Assembly (NCBI GenBank): GCA_963976875.1
Contig: CAXBML010000006.1
Location: 1 to 64,000 of the forward strand
Direction of reading: 5' to 3'
DNA length: 64,000 bases
Origin: Berkiella_A sp963976875
GTDB lineage: Bacteria > Pseudomonadota > Gammaproteobacteria > Berkiellales > Berkiellaceae
Position numbers and translations under genes: made by a program. Shown here in pieces: positions 43,461 through 52,920 of the stretch. Below the pieces are notes generated by a model. The model searched no databases. It was not told the origin of the DNA and saw only the letters and a program-made list of their open reading frames with translations. Numbering within the stretch: position 1 is the stretch's first letter; every line of letters begins with the position of its first letter.

Positions 43461-44870
43461 GTGCTACAAGAAAATCAACTTACTCATAATTCAAGTAACG
43501 AGCATAATAAACTTAAATTACCGCCCCATTCTATTGAGGCCGAGCAAGCTGTCTTGGGTGGATTAATGCTGGATGACAAAGCTTGGGATAGAGTGGCAGA
43601 TCAATTGCAGGCTGAACAATTTTATCGAAAAGATCATCGTTTAATTTTTAATGCAATGGTGAAATTGAAAGTAGACTCACAACCATTAGATGTAATTACT
43701 GTTTCAGAAGTGCTGCAAAAAAATGAAACGCTGGAATCTGCCGGGGGGTTAAGTTATTTAGGGGAGCTAGCGAAAAACACACCTACTGCTGCGAATATTG
43801 TGGCTTATGCCGATATCATTGGCGAACGAGGAATATTGCGAGAGTTAATCGAAGTCGGTAGTGATATTACGGATAGTGCTTTTAATACGCAGGGACGATC
43901 TAGTATTGAAATATTAGATGACGCGGAAAAAAAAGTATTTGAGATTGCGGAGAGAAAATCTAAAGGCGCAGGACCAGAAGCTCTGAGCCAAGTGATGGCA
44001 ACAACGATTGACAACATAGAAATACGGGCACAGAACAAAGGGGCTATTATCGGTGTGCCGACAGGGTTTACAGACTTGGATAATATGACCAGTGGATTAC
44101 AGGCGGGTGACTTGGTCATTGTTGCGGGTCGCCCATCTATGGGCAAAACAGTTTTAGGGATGAATATTGCAGAGCATGCAGCATTAAAAGGCGAAAAAGC
44201 CGTATTGGTTTTTAGTATGGAGATGCCGAACGAAGCAATTGCGTTGAGATTGCTTTCTTCATTAGGGCGATTGGATCAAAATAAACTTAGAACGGGCAAT
44301 CTAAATGATCAAGATTGGCAGCGTGTTTCATCTGCTGTGAGCTTGTTGAGTAAAACTAAGATATTCATTGATGACTCAGCAGCGTTAACCCCTATGGAAC
44401 TGAGAGCACGTGCACGTCGTGTTGCAAAAGAAAACCCAGATCTTGGCTTAATTGTTATCGATTATTTACAGCTGATGCGAGGAAGTCAACAAGGTGAAAA
44501 TAGAACGGCAGAAATATCTGAAATTTCTCGTTCTTTAAAAGCCTTAGCGAAAGAGTTAAAAGTTCCGGTGATTGCTTTGTCCCAGCTAAACCGATCTTTA
44601 GAACAACGTCCCAACAAACGCCCTATTATGTCGGACTTGCGAGAGTCAGGTGCGATTGAGCAGGACGCCGATCTGATTGTCTTTATTTATAGAGATGAAG
44701 TTTATAACGAAGATACACCAGATAAAGGGACAGCTGAAATCATTATTGGTAAACATCGTAATGGGCCGATTGGAACAGTACGGTTAACTTTCCTGGGGCA
44801 ATTTACAAAATTTGAAAACCATATGGCGGAGGCGATGATGCCAGATATGGGGCAAGGCTACGATGCGTAG
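43461..44870 (+). CDS. dnaB: replicative DNA helicase DnaB
   Basis: DnaB is the hexameric helicase at the replication fork. The 469-residue product has the N-terminal primase-binding domain (IEAEQAVLGGLMLDD), then the RecA-like domain with the Walker A GRPSMGKT at 223-230, LIVIDYLQLM as Walker B, and the SDLRESGAIEQDADLI segment. GTG at 43461, preceded by AAGAGG, is preferred to TTG at 43437, which has no ribosome-binding site. There is no intein. Its end overlaps alr by eight bases. Confidence 0.96.
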   Translation: MLQENQLTHNSSNEHNKLKLPPHSIEAEQAVLGGLMLDDKAWDRVADQLQAEQFYRKDHRLIFNAMVKLKVDSQPLDVITVSEVLQKNETLESAGGLSYLGELAKNTPTAANIVAYADIIGERGILRELIEVGSDITDSAFNTQGRSSIEILDDAEKKVFEIAERKSKGAGPEALSQVMATTIDNIEIRAQNKGAIIGVPTGFTDLDNMTSGLQAGDLVIVAGRPSMGKTVLGMNIAEHAALKGEKAVLVFSMEMPNEAIALRLLSSLGRLDQNKLRTGNLNDQDWQRVSSAVSLLSKTKIFIDDSAALTPMELRARARRVAKENPDLGLIVIDYLQLMRGSQQGENRTAEISEISRSLKALAKELKVPVIALSQLNRSLEQRPNKRPIMSDLRESGAIEQDADLIVFIYRDEVYNEDTPDKGTAEIIIGKHRNGPIGTVRLTFLGQFTKFENHMAEAMMPDMGQGYDA

Positions 44871-45945
44871 AGCCTGGGCAGAGATAAATCTGCAGGCCTT
44901 GCAGCATAACTACCAAGTGGTCCGAGCATATGCGCCAAAGAGCAAAATATTAGCCATGTTGAAAGCCAACGCTTATGGACATGGCTTGGTCTATGTGGCC
45001 AAAGCGCTAAAAGAGGCAGATGCCTTTGGGGTCGCATCTATGGACGAAGCTTTGGTTTTAAGACAAGCGGGTCTGACCAATCCCATTTTTTTAATGGAGG
45101 GTTTTTTTCAAAGTGATGCTTTAGATTTACTTCAGGACTGCCAGCTGACAACTGTCATTCATAATTTTGAACAAATGAAAGCATTACAGGATTCACAGTT
45201 TGAGAAGCCCGTTCCTGTTTGGCTAAAAGTGAACACGGGAATGAATCGCTTGGGTTTCCATCCTGATGATTTTTTGGCAGTGTACCAACAGCTTAAAAAA
45301 ATAAAAGCTGTTGATTTGCAAGGCGTGATGACGCATTTCCCGCAAGCAGATGATCTAGATTGTGATATGACAAAAAAGCAAATCAATCAATTCAATGCGA
45401 TGTTAATGGGTCTGACTGAACATAACCGTTTACAGAAATCATTAGCTAATTCCGCTGGTATTATGGCTTGGCCTAACAGCCATCAAGATTGGGTTCGTCC
45501 TGGTTTGATGTTATATGGCGCTTCGCCTGTTATGAATCAATCTAGCAGCCATCTAAACTTAAAGCCTGTCATGCAGCTGTTTGCTGAAGTCATTGCAATA
45601 CAATCTGTTGCACCAGGACAGACTGTAGGCTATGGGGGTACCTGGAAAGCTCAGACCAAATCTAAAGTCGCAGTCGTCTCTATTGGTTATGGGGATGGGT
45701 ATCCTTGGCATGCACAAACGGGAACGCCTGTTTTAATCAATGATAAAATTTGCAAGACAGTTGGACGTCCCTCTATGGATATGTTGACTGCGGATGTCTC
45801 GCATATGACAGATATTGCCATTGGCGATAAGGTGACGCTATGGGGGCAGAATTTGCCTATAGAAGTTATCGCAAAAAGCGGCAATACAATTTCTTATGAA
45901 ATATTCTGCCGCTTAACCGAACGCGTTTCTCGAAAGCTAATCTAA
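44863..45945 (+). CDS. alr: alanine racemase
   Basis: Alr makes D-alanine for peptidoglycan. The 360-residue product has the PLP lysine Lys34 in MLKANAYGHGL, the GYGG segment with the second catalytic tyrosine (VGYGGTWKA), WLKVNTGMNRLGF and GRPSMDMLT. Overlap with dnaB is the dnaB-alr arrangement of many gammaproteobacteria. The next gene converges, with 26 bases between. Confidence 0.96.
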   Translation: MRRAWAEINLQALQHNYQVVRAYAPKSKILAMLKANAYGHGLVYVAKALKEADAFGVASMDEALVLRQAGLTNPIFLMEGFFQSDALDLLQDCQLTTVIHNFEQMKALQDSQFEKPVPVWLKVNTGMNRLGFHPDDFLAVYQQLKKIKAVDLQGVMTHFPQADDLDCDMTKKQINQFNAMLMGLTEHNRLQKSLANSAGIMAWPNSHQDWVRPGLMLYGASPVMNQSSSHLNLKPVMQLFAEVIAIQSVAPGQTVGYGGTWKAQTKSKVAVVSIGYGDGYPWHAQTGTPVLINDKICKTVGRPSMDMLTADVSHMTDIAIGDKVTLWGQNLPIEVIAKSGNTISYEIFCRLTERVSRKLI

Positions 45946-45971
45946 TATTATTACAACAGTCATAAAGCAGT

Positions 45972-47696
45972 TTATCCTTTTCTTAGGTGTCGGCCATTAG
46001 TGCGACCTAAGTCCACATAAGAACTATTAGGGGCTGCGTCATGACTTGAGCTTACCCCCCCGGATAGCAATAAAGTCGCGTCACCTTCTGGTAAGGCAAA
46101 AGCCGCTTCGACTTCATCCCAATCAGCAGCCGTATCCCCTGTGTATTCAATAATGGTATCTTTGAGTTTGTTGTAGAGATATTTTAATTCTGGTCTACGA
46201 TAAGCGACCACAGCCAGTACTGATGCCACTGCAACCATTGGTAAAATATTTTCATCATCTAAGATAAACTCAACCGCAGGTTCTACGAATTTTGATACGG
46301 CTTGTGAAGCCCAAACAAAGGGGTTGATATAACTAATCGCATTATTCAAAACGCCTACATTATGACTTATCCACGTTGGCAGAATGCTTGTGAAGAAATT
46401 TGGAATAGCATCTGGCATAAGTTGCTGCACAAAATTATGCCGCATGAAAAAATTTGATAAATCTTTTCCAATGATGCCTTGTGTTAGCTGAGAGGACCAG
46501 CGAAGCGGATTCATAAAAGAGACAAAAGTATTTACATTGTTCAGAAGATTCCCTGCTCGAGTTAGAGGAATATAGCTCAGAAGACTTGCCGTTTTTCTCA
46601 GCAGCTTCCCCGCTCGAGTAGGTAGTTCTTGAGACAGAACAACCATCAAAATAGGGATAAGACTAAGAAGAGAACTCAGAAGAGTATGTAGCATGAAAAA
46701 TGTAGTTAATTTTTGTCCTGTTATAGGATTTTTTTCTTGCAACCCTTTAATATTAAACCCTATCATTTTCAGTATTTGTCTAAATAACCCTGCCAGCACA
46801 GCTGTTTTTGTTGTTGTGATCGTAATGTTTTGGGCACACTTTGTGGTGATAGGCCTCAATGGTTCTGATAGCAAAGAGCGTACCTGCTCTTTTAGTTGGT
46901 AGGCCGCATTAACATGTTTGGCCGTTAAAAAATCACTAGGGATATCTTGAGTGGCTAAGCATTCTTTCAATATAGATTTTAGTTTTGTTTTATCTATATG
47001 TGTCAGCGTTAATAGATTAGAGAAAATTTGTTTTAGAGCCTCGGCGGGCAAATGCTGAAATGCCGCCTGAACTTGCTTGAGCGGTTCCAAACTAAGGTCA
47101 GCAGTTAAGTCTGCCTGTTTCTCTGAATCTACTGAATCAGGGGTATTGTTTTTTGACACAATATCTTCAGAAATAATAGTGCAATTTTTTTTCAGTAAGT
47201 ATAGAGCGTTAACTTCTGTTGACGTCAAAGGCTGAAAGCCCTCGATAAAACTCCGCCAATAGTGATTCTTATTATACATCGCTTCTGCACGTTGGTTTAT
47301 CCATTGTTTAAATGCCTTTTCATCTGTGGGCCCCTCTAGCAAGAGGACTTGGGAAAGAGCGGTTAGCTCATCAATATCTCGACCTTCACTTGCAATCCTT
47401 AGATTTTGAATTGTGTTAACAATCGTTGTTTTGTAAGATTTCAGCGCTTGTTTCGCTAGAGCTTGAAACTCACACAATGGATCATCAGCCATCATTTTTA
47501 ATTCAGCAAAATATTCGTCAAGAGCCGCATTAAGCTCTTCAATGCTTGGCACTGCCAACCAACGAGGCATACAAAGACTCATGCCGGTCATGTAATTTTT
47601 ATGGCGTATTTTAGGTGTATTATCATAGACCCAGTTGATTAGCACGTCTTTTGTTATTTTGTCTGAAAATTGCAGCATCATATTCCCCTGGTGCAA
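45972..47696 (-). CDS. hypothetical protein with hydrophobic internal repeats
   Basis: The 574-residue protein matches no family I know. The N-terminal 290 residues are soluble and helical. From about 295 there are several hydrophobic stretches (for example MLHTLLSSLLSLIPILMVVL and ILPMVAVASVLAVVAY). Between them are three related units: LPTRAGKLLRKTASLLSYIP, LTRAGNLLNNVNTFVSFMNP with RWSSQL, and SHNVGVLNNAISYINPFVWA. The end is hydrophilic and serine-rich (LLLSGGVSSSHDAAPNSS). There is no signal peptide. The layout, a soluble half followed by membrane-active helices, is seen in host-targeted effectors; this is an inference. Confidence 0.55.
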   Translation of the reverse strand: MHQGNMMLQFSDKITKDVLINWVYDNTPKIRHKNYMTGMSLCMPRWLAVPSIEELNAALDEYFAELKMMADDPLCEFQALAKQALKSYKTTIVNTIQNLRIASEGRDIDELTALSQVLLLEGPTDEKAFKQWINQRAEAMYNKNHYWRSFIEGFQPLTSTEVNALYLLKKNCTIISEDIVSKNNTPDSVDSEKQADLTADLSLEPLKQVQAAFQHLPAEALKQIFSNLLTLTHIDKTKLKSILKECLATQDIPSDFLTAKHVNAAYQLKEQVRSLLSEPLRPITTKCAQNITITTTKTAVLAGLFRQILKMIGFNIKGLQEKNPITGQKLTTFFMLHTLLSSLLSLIPILMVVLSQELPTRAGKLLRKTASLLSYIPLTRAGNLLNNVNTFVSFMNPLRWSSQLTQGIIGKDLSNFFMRHNFVQQLMPDAIPNFFTSILPTWISHNVGVLNNAISYINPFVWASQAVSKFVEPAVEFILDDENILPMVAVASVLAVVAYRRPELKYLYNKLKDTIIEYTGDTAADWDEVEAAFALPEGDATLLLSGGVSSSHDAAPNSSYVDLGRTNGRHLRKG

Positions 47697-47914
47697 AAAG
47701 TTGGTTAGCCTAATATTATAAGGATTACTGAAGAATTAGCAGCGATTAGCCGATAAGAGGAGTGAATGATTAGACTTTTGGTTTGATTTGCCAGTATTGC
47801 GTTTTCTTAAGGGCATTTGAGTAGATAAACGGATAATGCCAATTTTGTAAAATTTACAATAAAAGCATTAAGTTATACGTTGCTTGCAAATACAGAGGAA
47901 ATACACTTGTTATT

Positions 47915-49954
47915 ATGGCTCCCAGTTCTGTAAAACAAATAGAAAAAAACCCAGTGGATTGGCTCCTGCATTTAATAGAAGATCTGTTTAGCCAACATTA
48001 TGATGGGGATACACTAAATCGATTATTGATGAGCGAAGAGTCCGCACAGCTGCGTACAGCTTTTTTTCAAGAATTATTAGCAAATTTTAAGGTAGTACCA
48101 GCGCCTTTCGGTGAGCGTGCTCTTGAATTTTTGAGTGAGTCTGAAAAATACAGTAAAGAGTGGTCTCCTCCATATTCTGCTTATAAAGTTGCGGATATAT
48201 CCAAGACTCTTTTATTATTAGATAATGATTTAATTCAGAATGAGTCTTGGGAGAAGCTAAAAAATTTACTAGCCGATAATAGGCGAACACTGACAGAGCA
48301 AAAAGGCACGATAGAATCGATTGATACGATTATGCAACAATTACGCATAGGGTATAGATATCATGTTATTGATAGTGCTTTTTTCCATAGAAAATCTGAA
48401 TCTGAGACTGATAGTGTTTATGTGTTAAATGATAGGCACTTTAAAGCAACCATATATTTAATTAATCAATCTATTGTTATTGATGCGCCAGAGGAATCAT
48501 ATCAAGTTGTTTCTAAATATTGTGAAGAAAAACTGAGAGAGGAAGTGGCCTCCTTATTGTCATTTTCCAAGAAGAAATCAGAAGAAGGTTTGTTTTTGCT
48601 ACATGTCAGTTACCATGTTAAGAACCAAATGCATGTGTTGAAAAGTACACCTGAGTACGCATTTTTACCTCCCGCAATTAGAGAAGTGATTTTAAAGTCA
48701 GCATGTGACTATCTTGATACTATCAATGCGGTGATGGGACGAATCAATATCATGTTATTGTCTTTGTGTGAGCAAGCAAAAGCAGGTGTGCTTATCGGGC
48801 CTTTTGTTCTCAAGGAAATTACAGCGTTAGTCAAAGAACAGATATTCGCCCAGTTTACTTCATTAGGGGCTCTGGTTGTGATTAGTTACCTGAACAGTCC
48901 TGAGATGATAAAATGGGTGCATGATACGGTTATGAAAGTCCGTGCAAACCATATAAAACCTTTATTGGAAAATGAAAATGATTTGTCTTTATTAAAGGCT
49001 GAACTTAAAAAAGCAACGCACTATAGGGGGAGACGAGATTTAATAGAGCAGCTATATTATCTCGTTTTAGAACAAAATAATCAAAAAACAAAGTGGTATC
49101 AAGCAGATATTTCAGAAGCACAACAAAAACGAATGCTATTTCTGCAGTATGAATATTTACATGCTTTGACCTGTCAAACAGAAGACATGCCACAAAGAGA
49201 AGGCATTCAGTTTATGGAGAAGTTTTTAGAACATGATATATTTCAGGCTTTACCTAAAACAAAGTTTTTTTCTAGTCCAAATCATCAAGCGTTAGATAGT
49301 CTGAAGCTAAATATTTATGACCTCAAGCATGGGGTTAAAGCACAATCTATGCCCAAAGAAGATCCTCAGTTAGATCATATGGATTGTCCTATAGAACAAG
49401 ATATCATAGGCGGCGTGAGTAAGCGGCTAGCAGATTTAATCATGCATAAAAACAAATCGGGTCGAAAATTCTTGAGAGTAGTCGAGATGTTAGAGTCTAC
49501 TTACCAAAGATTAATGGCACCTGATTTTGAAGTGGAAGCCTCGATTGAGGATTATGCCATGGCGAATGATTTTAAGCGCTTGCATAGTGATATTTATGAA
49601 GAAGAAGATATACAATTACGATTAGAGCGTATTTTGGAGTTGTTTGATTATATAAAAAATAATCAGCATTGGGATATTAAAAATAAATTATTCCAAGTGC
49701 TTGATAGTAAGGTCGTGATACGGCATCCCCAGTTTCAAGCGATTTCTGCATTACAAGAACTGTATATTGAGTGTTTATCAGAGCTATTGCAAACTGTGGC
49801 AAATGAAGATGACAGTGCGCGGAATACCATCTATGAACGTGTCATTTTACCTTCATTAGAAGCAGAGTTATTCAATAATGATTTAGTGCCTCGACTATGC
49901 CAGAAGTCAAAACGCCAGATTCAGTTAATGTGTGATTCGCTTGTAAGACATTAA
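47915..49954 (+). CDS. hypothetical protein, 679 residues
   Basis: This is a large, soluble, mainly helical protein without signal peptide, membrane segment or recognised motif. The composition is rich in Glu, Lys, Leu and Gln, and several stretches could form coiled coils (such as LEQNNQKTKWYQADISEAQQKRMLF). AGAGGA lies about 15 bases before the ATG, rather far. It lies divergent from the 574-residue unknown with 218 bases between, so the two could share a regulatory region. It converges with the permease, overlapping its end by four bases. Confidence 0.55.
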   Translation: MAPSSVKQIEKNPVDWLLHLIEDLFSQHYDGDTLNRLLMSEESAQLRTAFFQELLANFKVVPAPFGERALEFLSESEKYSKEWSPPYSAYKVADISKTLLLLDNDLIQNESWEKLKNLLADNRRTLTEQKGTIESIDTIMQQLRIGYRYHVIDSAFFHRKSESETDSVYVLNDRHFKATIYLINQSIVIDAPEESYQVVSKYCEEKLREEVASLLSFSKKKSEEGLFLLHVSYHVKNQMHVLKSTPEYAFLPPAIREVILKSACDYLDTINAVMGRINIMLLSLCEQAKAGVLIGPFVLKEITALVKEQIFAQFTSLGALVVISYLNSPEMIKWVHDTVMKVRANHIKPLLENENDLSLLKAELKKATHYRGRRDLIEQLYYLVLEQNNQKTKWYQADISEAQQKRMLFLQYEYLHALTCQTEDMPQREGIQFMEKFLEHDIFQALPKTKFFSSPNHQALDSLKLNIYDLKHGVKAQSMPKEDPQLDHMDCPIEQDIIGGVSKRLADLIMHKNKSGRKFLRVVEMLESTYQRLMAPDFEVEASIEDYAMANDFKRLHSDIYEEEDIQLRLERILELFDYIKNNQHWDIKNKLFQVLDSKVVIRHPQFQAISALQELYIECLSELLQTVANEDDSARNTIYERVILPSLEAELFNNDLVPRLCQKSKRQIQLMCDSLVRH

Positions 49955-51357
49955 TTTATCATCTTTTTTTTAGGTTTATGAATCAAGAGAACAGGGCTTA
50001 AAAAAAGCATCAATCCAATGATAATCACATATTGATATAGTCTGCCATCGCCAATATTAATTTTATCAATGGGAGGAATAAAGCCAATGATGATAACAAG
50101 CAGGCAGGTTACAATACCCAATGAGCAGGTAAGCCACATGCCCCAATTGCCACCCGGGATTTTAAAAGGACGTTGAGTGAATGCCTGGCTGTACCGAAGT
50201 TTAATAGCGGTTGAGAATAAAATAATATACATCAACATCGATAATTGGGCTGCCATTTGAGATAGTGCAAAATAGGTGCCTTCTACACTGGGTAACAATA
50301 AATAGAATAAAGTGAGTATAGAGCAAATCAATGCTTGTAATATAAGCATATTAATGGGTACGTCAAATTGATTGGTTTTAGATAATCTGGTGGGTAGTAA
50401 CCCATCATCTGCTGCCGCAAATAAGCCTTTGGTTGGGCCAATAATCCAGGTGGCCACTGCAGCTATCCCACCAACCAGTATGGCACATGCCACCATAGTG
50501 CCCACCCAAGGTAAACCAAAGCTTTTGGAAAATAAGCTAAATGATTGAATGAGCCCTGTTAGGTTATCTAAACTATTTGCGGGCACAACCATCGCAATAG
50601 CCAATGAAGAGAAAATTAAGCTGAAAATAATAATAACAACGGAGATGAGTAGAGCTAGTGGATAGTCACGTTTGGGGTTTTTGACTTCTAAAGCATGGAC
50701 CGAAGACATTTCTAAGCCTAGTAAACTATAGACAATCTGAGAGAAAAATACGAGCTCAGTCATACTTCTTATATTGGGGTTGAGCGCATTAAAGCTCAGC
50801 TCTATTTCTGGATTATTACCGTTATACCACCATGCGCCTGCGAGGCCAATAAGTAGAAGCATGGGGAACATGGTACCAAATATTGAGCCAATGCTGCTGA
50901 TCAGAGAAGAGAAGCGCATGCCAAAGCAATTGAGTAGTGTACATATCCAGAATGTAGATAGAACGGTAATGGTCATAAAAGTGGCATTTTGAATGAGTTC
51001 AGGTTGGTATAGATAAGCAATCGTACTGGCGATCAGCGTTAATATTGTTGGGTACCAAATAATATTATAAATCCATTGCAAATAGACAACACAAAAACCC
51101 CATTTATCGCCAAATGCTAATTTAGTCCAGCTGTACATTCCCCCTTTTTGGGGCCACGCAGTGGCCAGCTCCGCTGTAATGAGAGCCGTTGGTACCAGAA
51201 AGCCAATTGCGGCAATTAGGTAAAGTGTCACTAAAGCAAAGCCATAATTGGCAGCCATAGGCAGGGTACGAATCGAGTCTACTGCGATGATATTGATCAT
51301 CACGAGCGATAAGAGACTGAGTACCTTTTTAGGTATATAGCGATTCGTTGCAGTCAT
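49951..51357 (-). CDS. APC-family amino-acid permease/antiporter
   Basis: The 468-residue protein has about twelve membrane segments and starts with an unwound-helix region typical of APC transporters (MINIIAVDSIRTLPMAANYG). It has WPQKGGMYSWTKLAFGDKWGF near residue 68, and the GLEMSSVHALEVKNPKRDYP motif near 218. Sequence style is closest to the glutamate:GABA antiporter-like (GadC/AGA) subgroup, but the substrate cannot be read from sequence. It is a single gene. Amino-acid import is a common need of intracellular gammaproteobacteria. Confidence 0.8.
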   Translation of the reverse strand: MTATNRYIPKKVLSLLSLVMINIIAVDSIRTLPMAANYGFALVTLYLIAAIGFLVPTALITAELATAWPQKGGMYSWTKLAFGDKWGFCVVYLQWIYNIIWYPTILTLIASTIAYLYQPELIQNATFMTITVLSTFWICTLLNCFGMRFSSLISSIGSIFGTMFPMLLLIGLAGAWWYNGNNPEIELSFNALNPNIRSMTELVFFSQIVYSLLGLEMSSVHALEVKNPKRDYPLALLISVVIIIFSLIFSSLAIAMVVPANSLDNLTGLIQSFSLFSKSFGLPWVGTMVACAILVGGIAAVATWIIGPTKGLFAAADDGLLPTRLSKTNQFDVPINMLILQALICSILTLFYLLLPSVEGTYFALSQMAAQLSMLMYIILFSTAIKLRYSQAFTQRPFKIPGGNWGMWLTCSLGIVTCLLVIIIGFIPPIDKINIGDGRLYQYVIIIGLMLFLSPVLLIHKPKKKMIN

Positions 51358-51584
51358 ATTTCATCATCATATCAACAAGGTAAGTTATCCTATCTTAGGC
51401 CGGGCTGTGATGCAATTAATTAAAAGTAACCAACTTAAAAGGGCAACTTCTCAAAACTTATCAGGCCATCTTTTTCCATGGCTATCTTAAGTAATTTACA
51501 AAACTTTATTAGAGCTGATTAACCTGTTATCAAGATAGTTAGCTAAAAAATTTTTGTGAGATATTTTTTTGTAATATTAAGATT

Positions 51585-52115
51585 ATGAACAAAATATACT
51601 CTAATGAAATTATTTCGTGGGAAGATATTGGCTTAATATCGCTATGGAGTGATGTATTAGGATATATAAGGACTGGAATATTGAATATAAGGCCGGCAAC
51701 TCAAGATGATATTAATAGTATTTTAATGCTGCGCTACAAAGCGACCGAAAATAGACTAAGAAATACGATAACGTATGAAATGATCGCTAGCAGCTTGCAA
51801 AAATCATGTAAAGCATGGGTGGCAGATGATGAGGGGGTTGTTGTAGGGTTCTCTCTTGCTAATAAAAAACAAAAATGCCTTTGGGGATTATTTGTATTGT
51901 CTAGTTATCAAGGAAAAGGGGTAGGCGAACAATTATTGCAGCGAGCTGTCAGCTGGCTAACATGTGAGGCCAGAGATTACCTAATTTTTAAGCCCAAGAA
52001 AATATGGCTAGATACGGAGTTAGGGGGGCGAGCAGAAAGCTTTTACCAGCACATGGGGTGGGAAAGAGGCGAGTTCCGTCCTGATGGAGAGGTAAGGTAT
52101 TGGTACCTGCTATAG
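51585..52115 (+). CDS. GNAT family N-acetyltransferase
   Basis: The GNAT domain begins at about residue 33 (LNIRPATQDDINSILMLR). The acetyl-CoA-binding motif A is LFVLSSYQGKGVGEQLLQRAV near 105-125 (Q-x-x-G-x-G). The C-terminal FYQHMGWERG is typical motif B. The first 32 residues precede the domain, and the true start may be later than 51585. Total length is 176 residues. The acetylated substrate is unknown. Confidence 0.8.
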   Translation: MNKIYSNEIISWEDIGLISLWSDVLGYIRTGILNIRPATQDDINSILMLRYKATENRLRNTITYEMIASSLQKSCKAWVADDEGVVVGFSLANKKQKCLWGLFVLSSYQGKGVGEQLLQRAVSWLTCEARDYLIFKPKKIWLDTELGGRAESFYQHMGWERGEFRPDGEVRYWYLL

Positions 52116-52160
52116 CTTTGATATACAATTAAATTAATTAACTTTCAGTGAGAGCCTAGA

Positions 52161-52694
52161 ATGAGTAATCTAAAATCTAAATTGGTTATTTTTATAAAGT
52201 TCCTACAACTTTTCCTGCTTTTATTATTTCCTGTTTCTGTATTTGCCGATCCTAGCATTGGTAGTATTTCTGAGGATTTAATGGGACCCACTGCGATTCT
52301 CACCAAAATGGTATTGGTTGCATGCTATATGGTAGGTGTAGGCTTAATTATCTTTTCATTAGCACAATACAAGCAGCATCGGCAAAATCCCAAGTTAGTT
52401 CCTTTAGGAACACCTATAATATTATTTATCTTAGGGGTTGTTGCGTTATTAATTCCCTATGTCTCAGTTTCGACGGGTGAGACTGGCAGTGCAGCAGAGC
52501 AGGTTAAAAAAGGACCAAAATCAGGCGCATTGCCTCCTATGGCAGATCACAAGAAAAAAAGGTTACCAGGCCCTGGGCGCTATACGCCTAGTGATGTCGA
52601 TAGCGCCTCTGAACCTGAGGTAGATTATTACGATGAAGGTGATGAAGGTGCAGATGTTCCAAGCAGTGGGCATTGGACAGATAGTTATGATTAA
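52161..52694 (+). CDS. IcmD/DotP-like small inner-membrane protein (Dot/Icm type IVB secretion)
   Basis: The 177-residue protein has a signal-like sequence (1-29, ending SVFADP), two membrane segments (about 48-69 and 86-103) and between them YKQHRQNPKLVPLGTP. A hydrophobic helix, K-x-HR-x-NP-x-x-(V/I)P(L/I)xTP, then a second helix ending LIPY, is the arrangement of IcmD/DotP and the related DotE/DotV. Those proteins sit in the Dot/Icm inner-membrane complex of Legionella and Coxiella. Unlike them, this one has an extra 70-residue tail ending in an acidic stretch (EPEVDYYDEGDEGADV). No other dot/icm gene lies nearby, so it is either a relocated icmD or a paralogue. Confidence 0.65.
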   Translation: MSNLKSKLVIFIKFLQLFLLLLFPVSVFADPSIGSISEDLMGPTAILTKMVLVACYMVGVGLIIFSLAQYKQHRQNPKLVPLGTPIILFILGVVALLIPYVSVSTGETGSAAEQVKKGPKSGALPPMADHKKKRLPGPGRYTPSDVDSASEPEVDYYDEGDEGADVPSSGHWTDSYD

Positions 52695-52765
52695 TCTCTA
52701 GTGTTATGCACAATGAATAATAATAATTAAGTTATTAATTTAACCTGTAAAAGAAGTTGACAAAA

Positions 52766-52802
52766 TCAGGGCGCTAAAAAAATCATGCGTTTAGTGGCCT
52801 GA
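52766..52802. terminator. imperfect hairpin between converging genes
   Basis: TCAGGGCGCTAAA (52766-52778) pairs with TTTAGTGGCCTGA (52790-52802) with two mismatches. It lies between the IcmD-like gene and bepA, which converge. On the minus strand it is followed by a short T run. Confidence 0.35.
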
Positions 52803-52888
52803 TTATTAAAAGATTTAATCTCCAGCATTTGTTTTTTTATAAAAATAAACTTGTTTTTCTAACTTGTAATACCTAGGTCGTAGGGTGG

Positions 52889-52909
52889 TTGTCCACAAAC
52901 TTATCCCCA
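52889..52909 (+). promoter_or_regulatory. two adjacent DnaA-box-like 9-mers
   Basis: TTGTCCACA (52889-52897) and TTATCCCCA (52901-52909) each differ by one base from the E. coli DnaA box TTATCCACA, in the same orientation and three bases apart. They lie in the gap between converging genes, 12 bases from the bepA stop. Chance occurrence in AT-rich DNA cannot be excluded. Confidence 0.3.
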
Positions 52910-52920
52910 GTTAGCGCTTG

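Noticed and set aside
46693..46902. Plus-strand frame inside the 574-residue unknown
   Set aside because: It has no ribosome-binding site and lies fully antisense to a long convincing gene.
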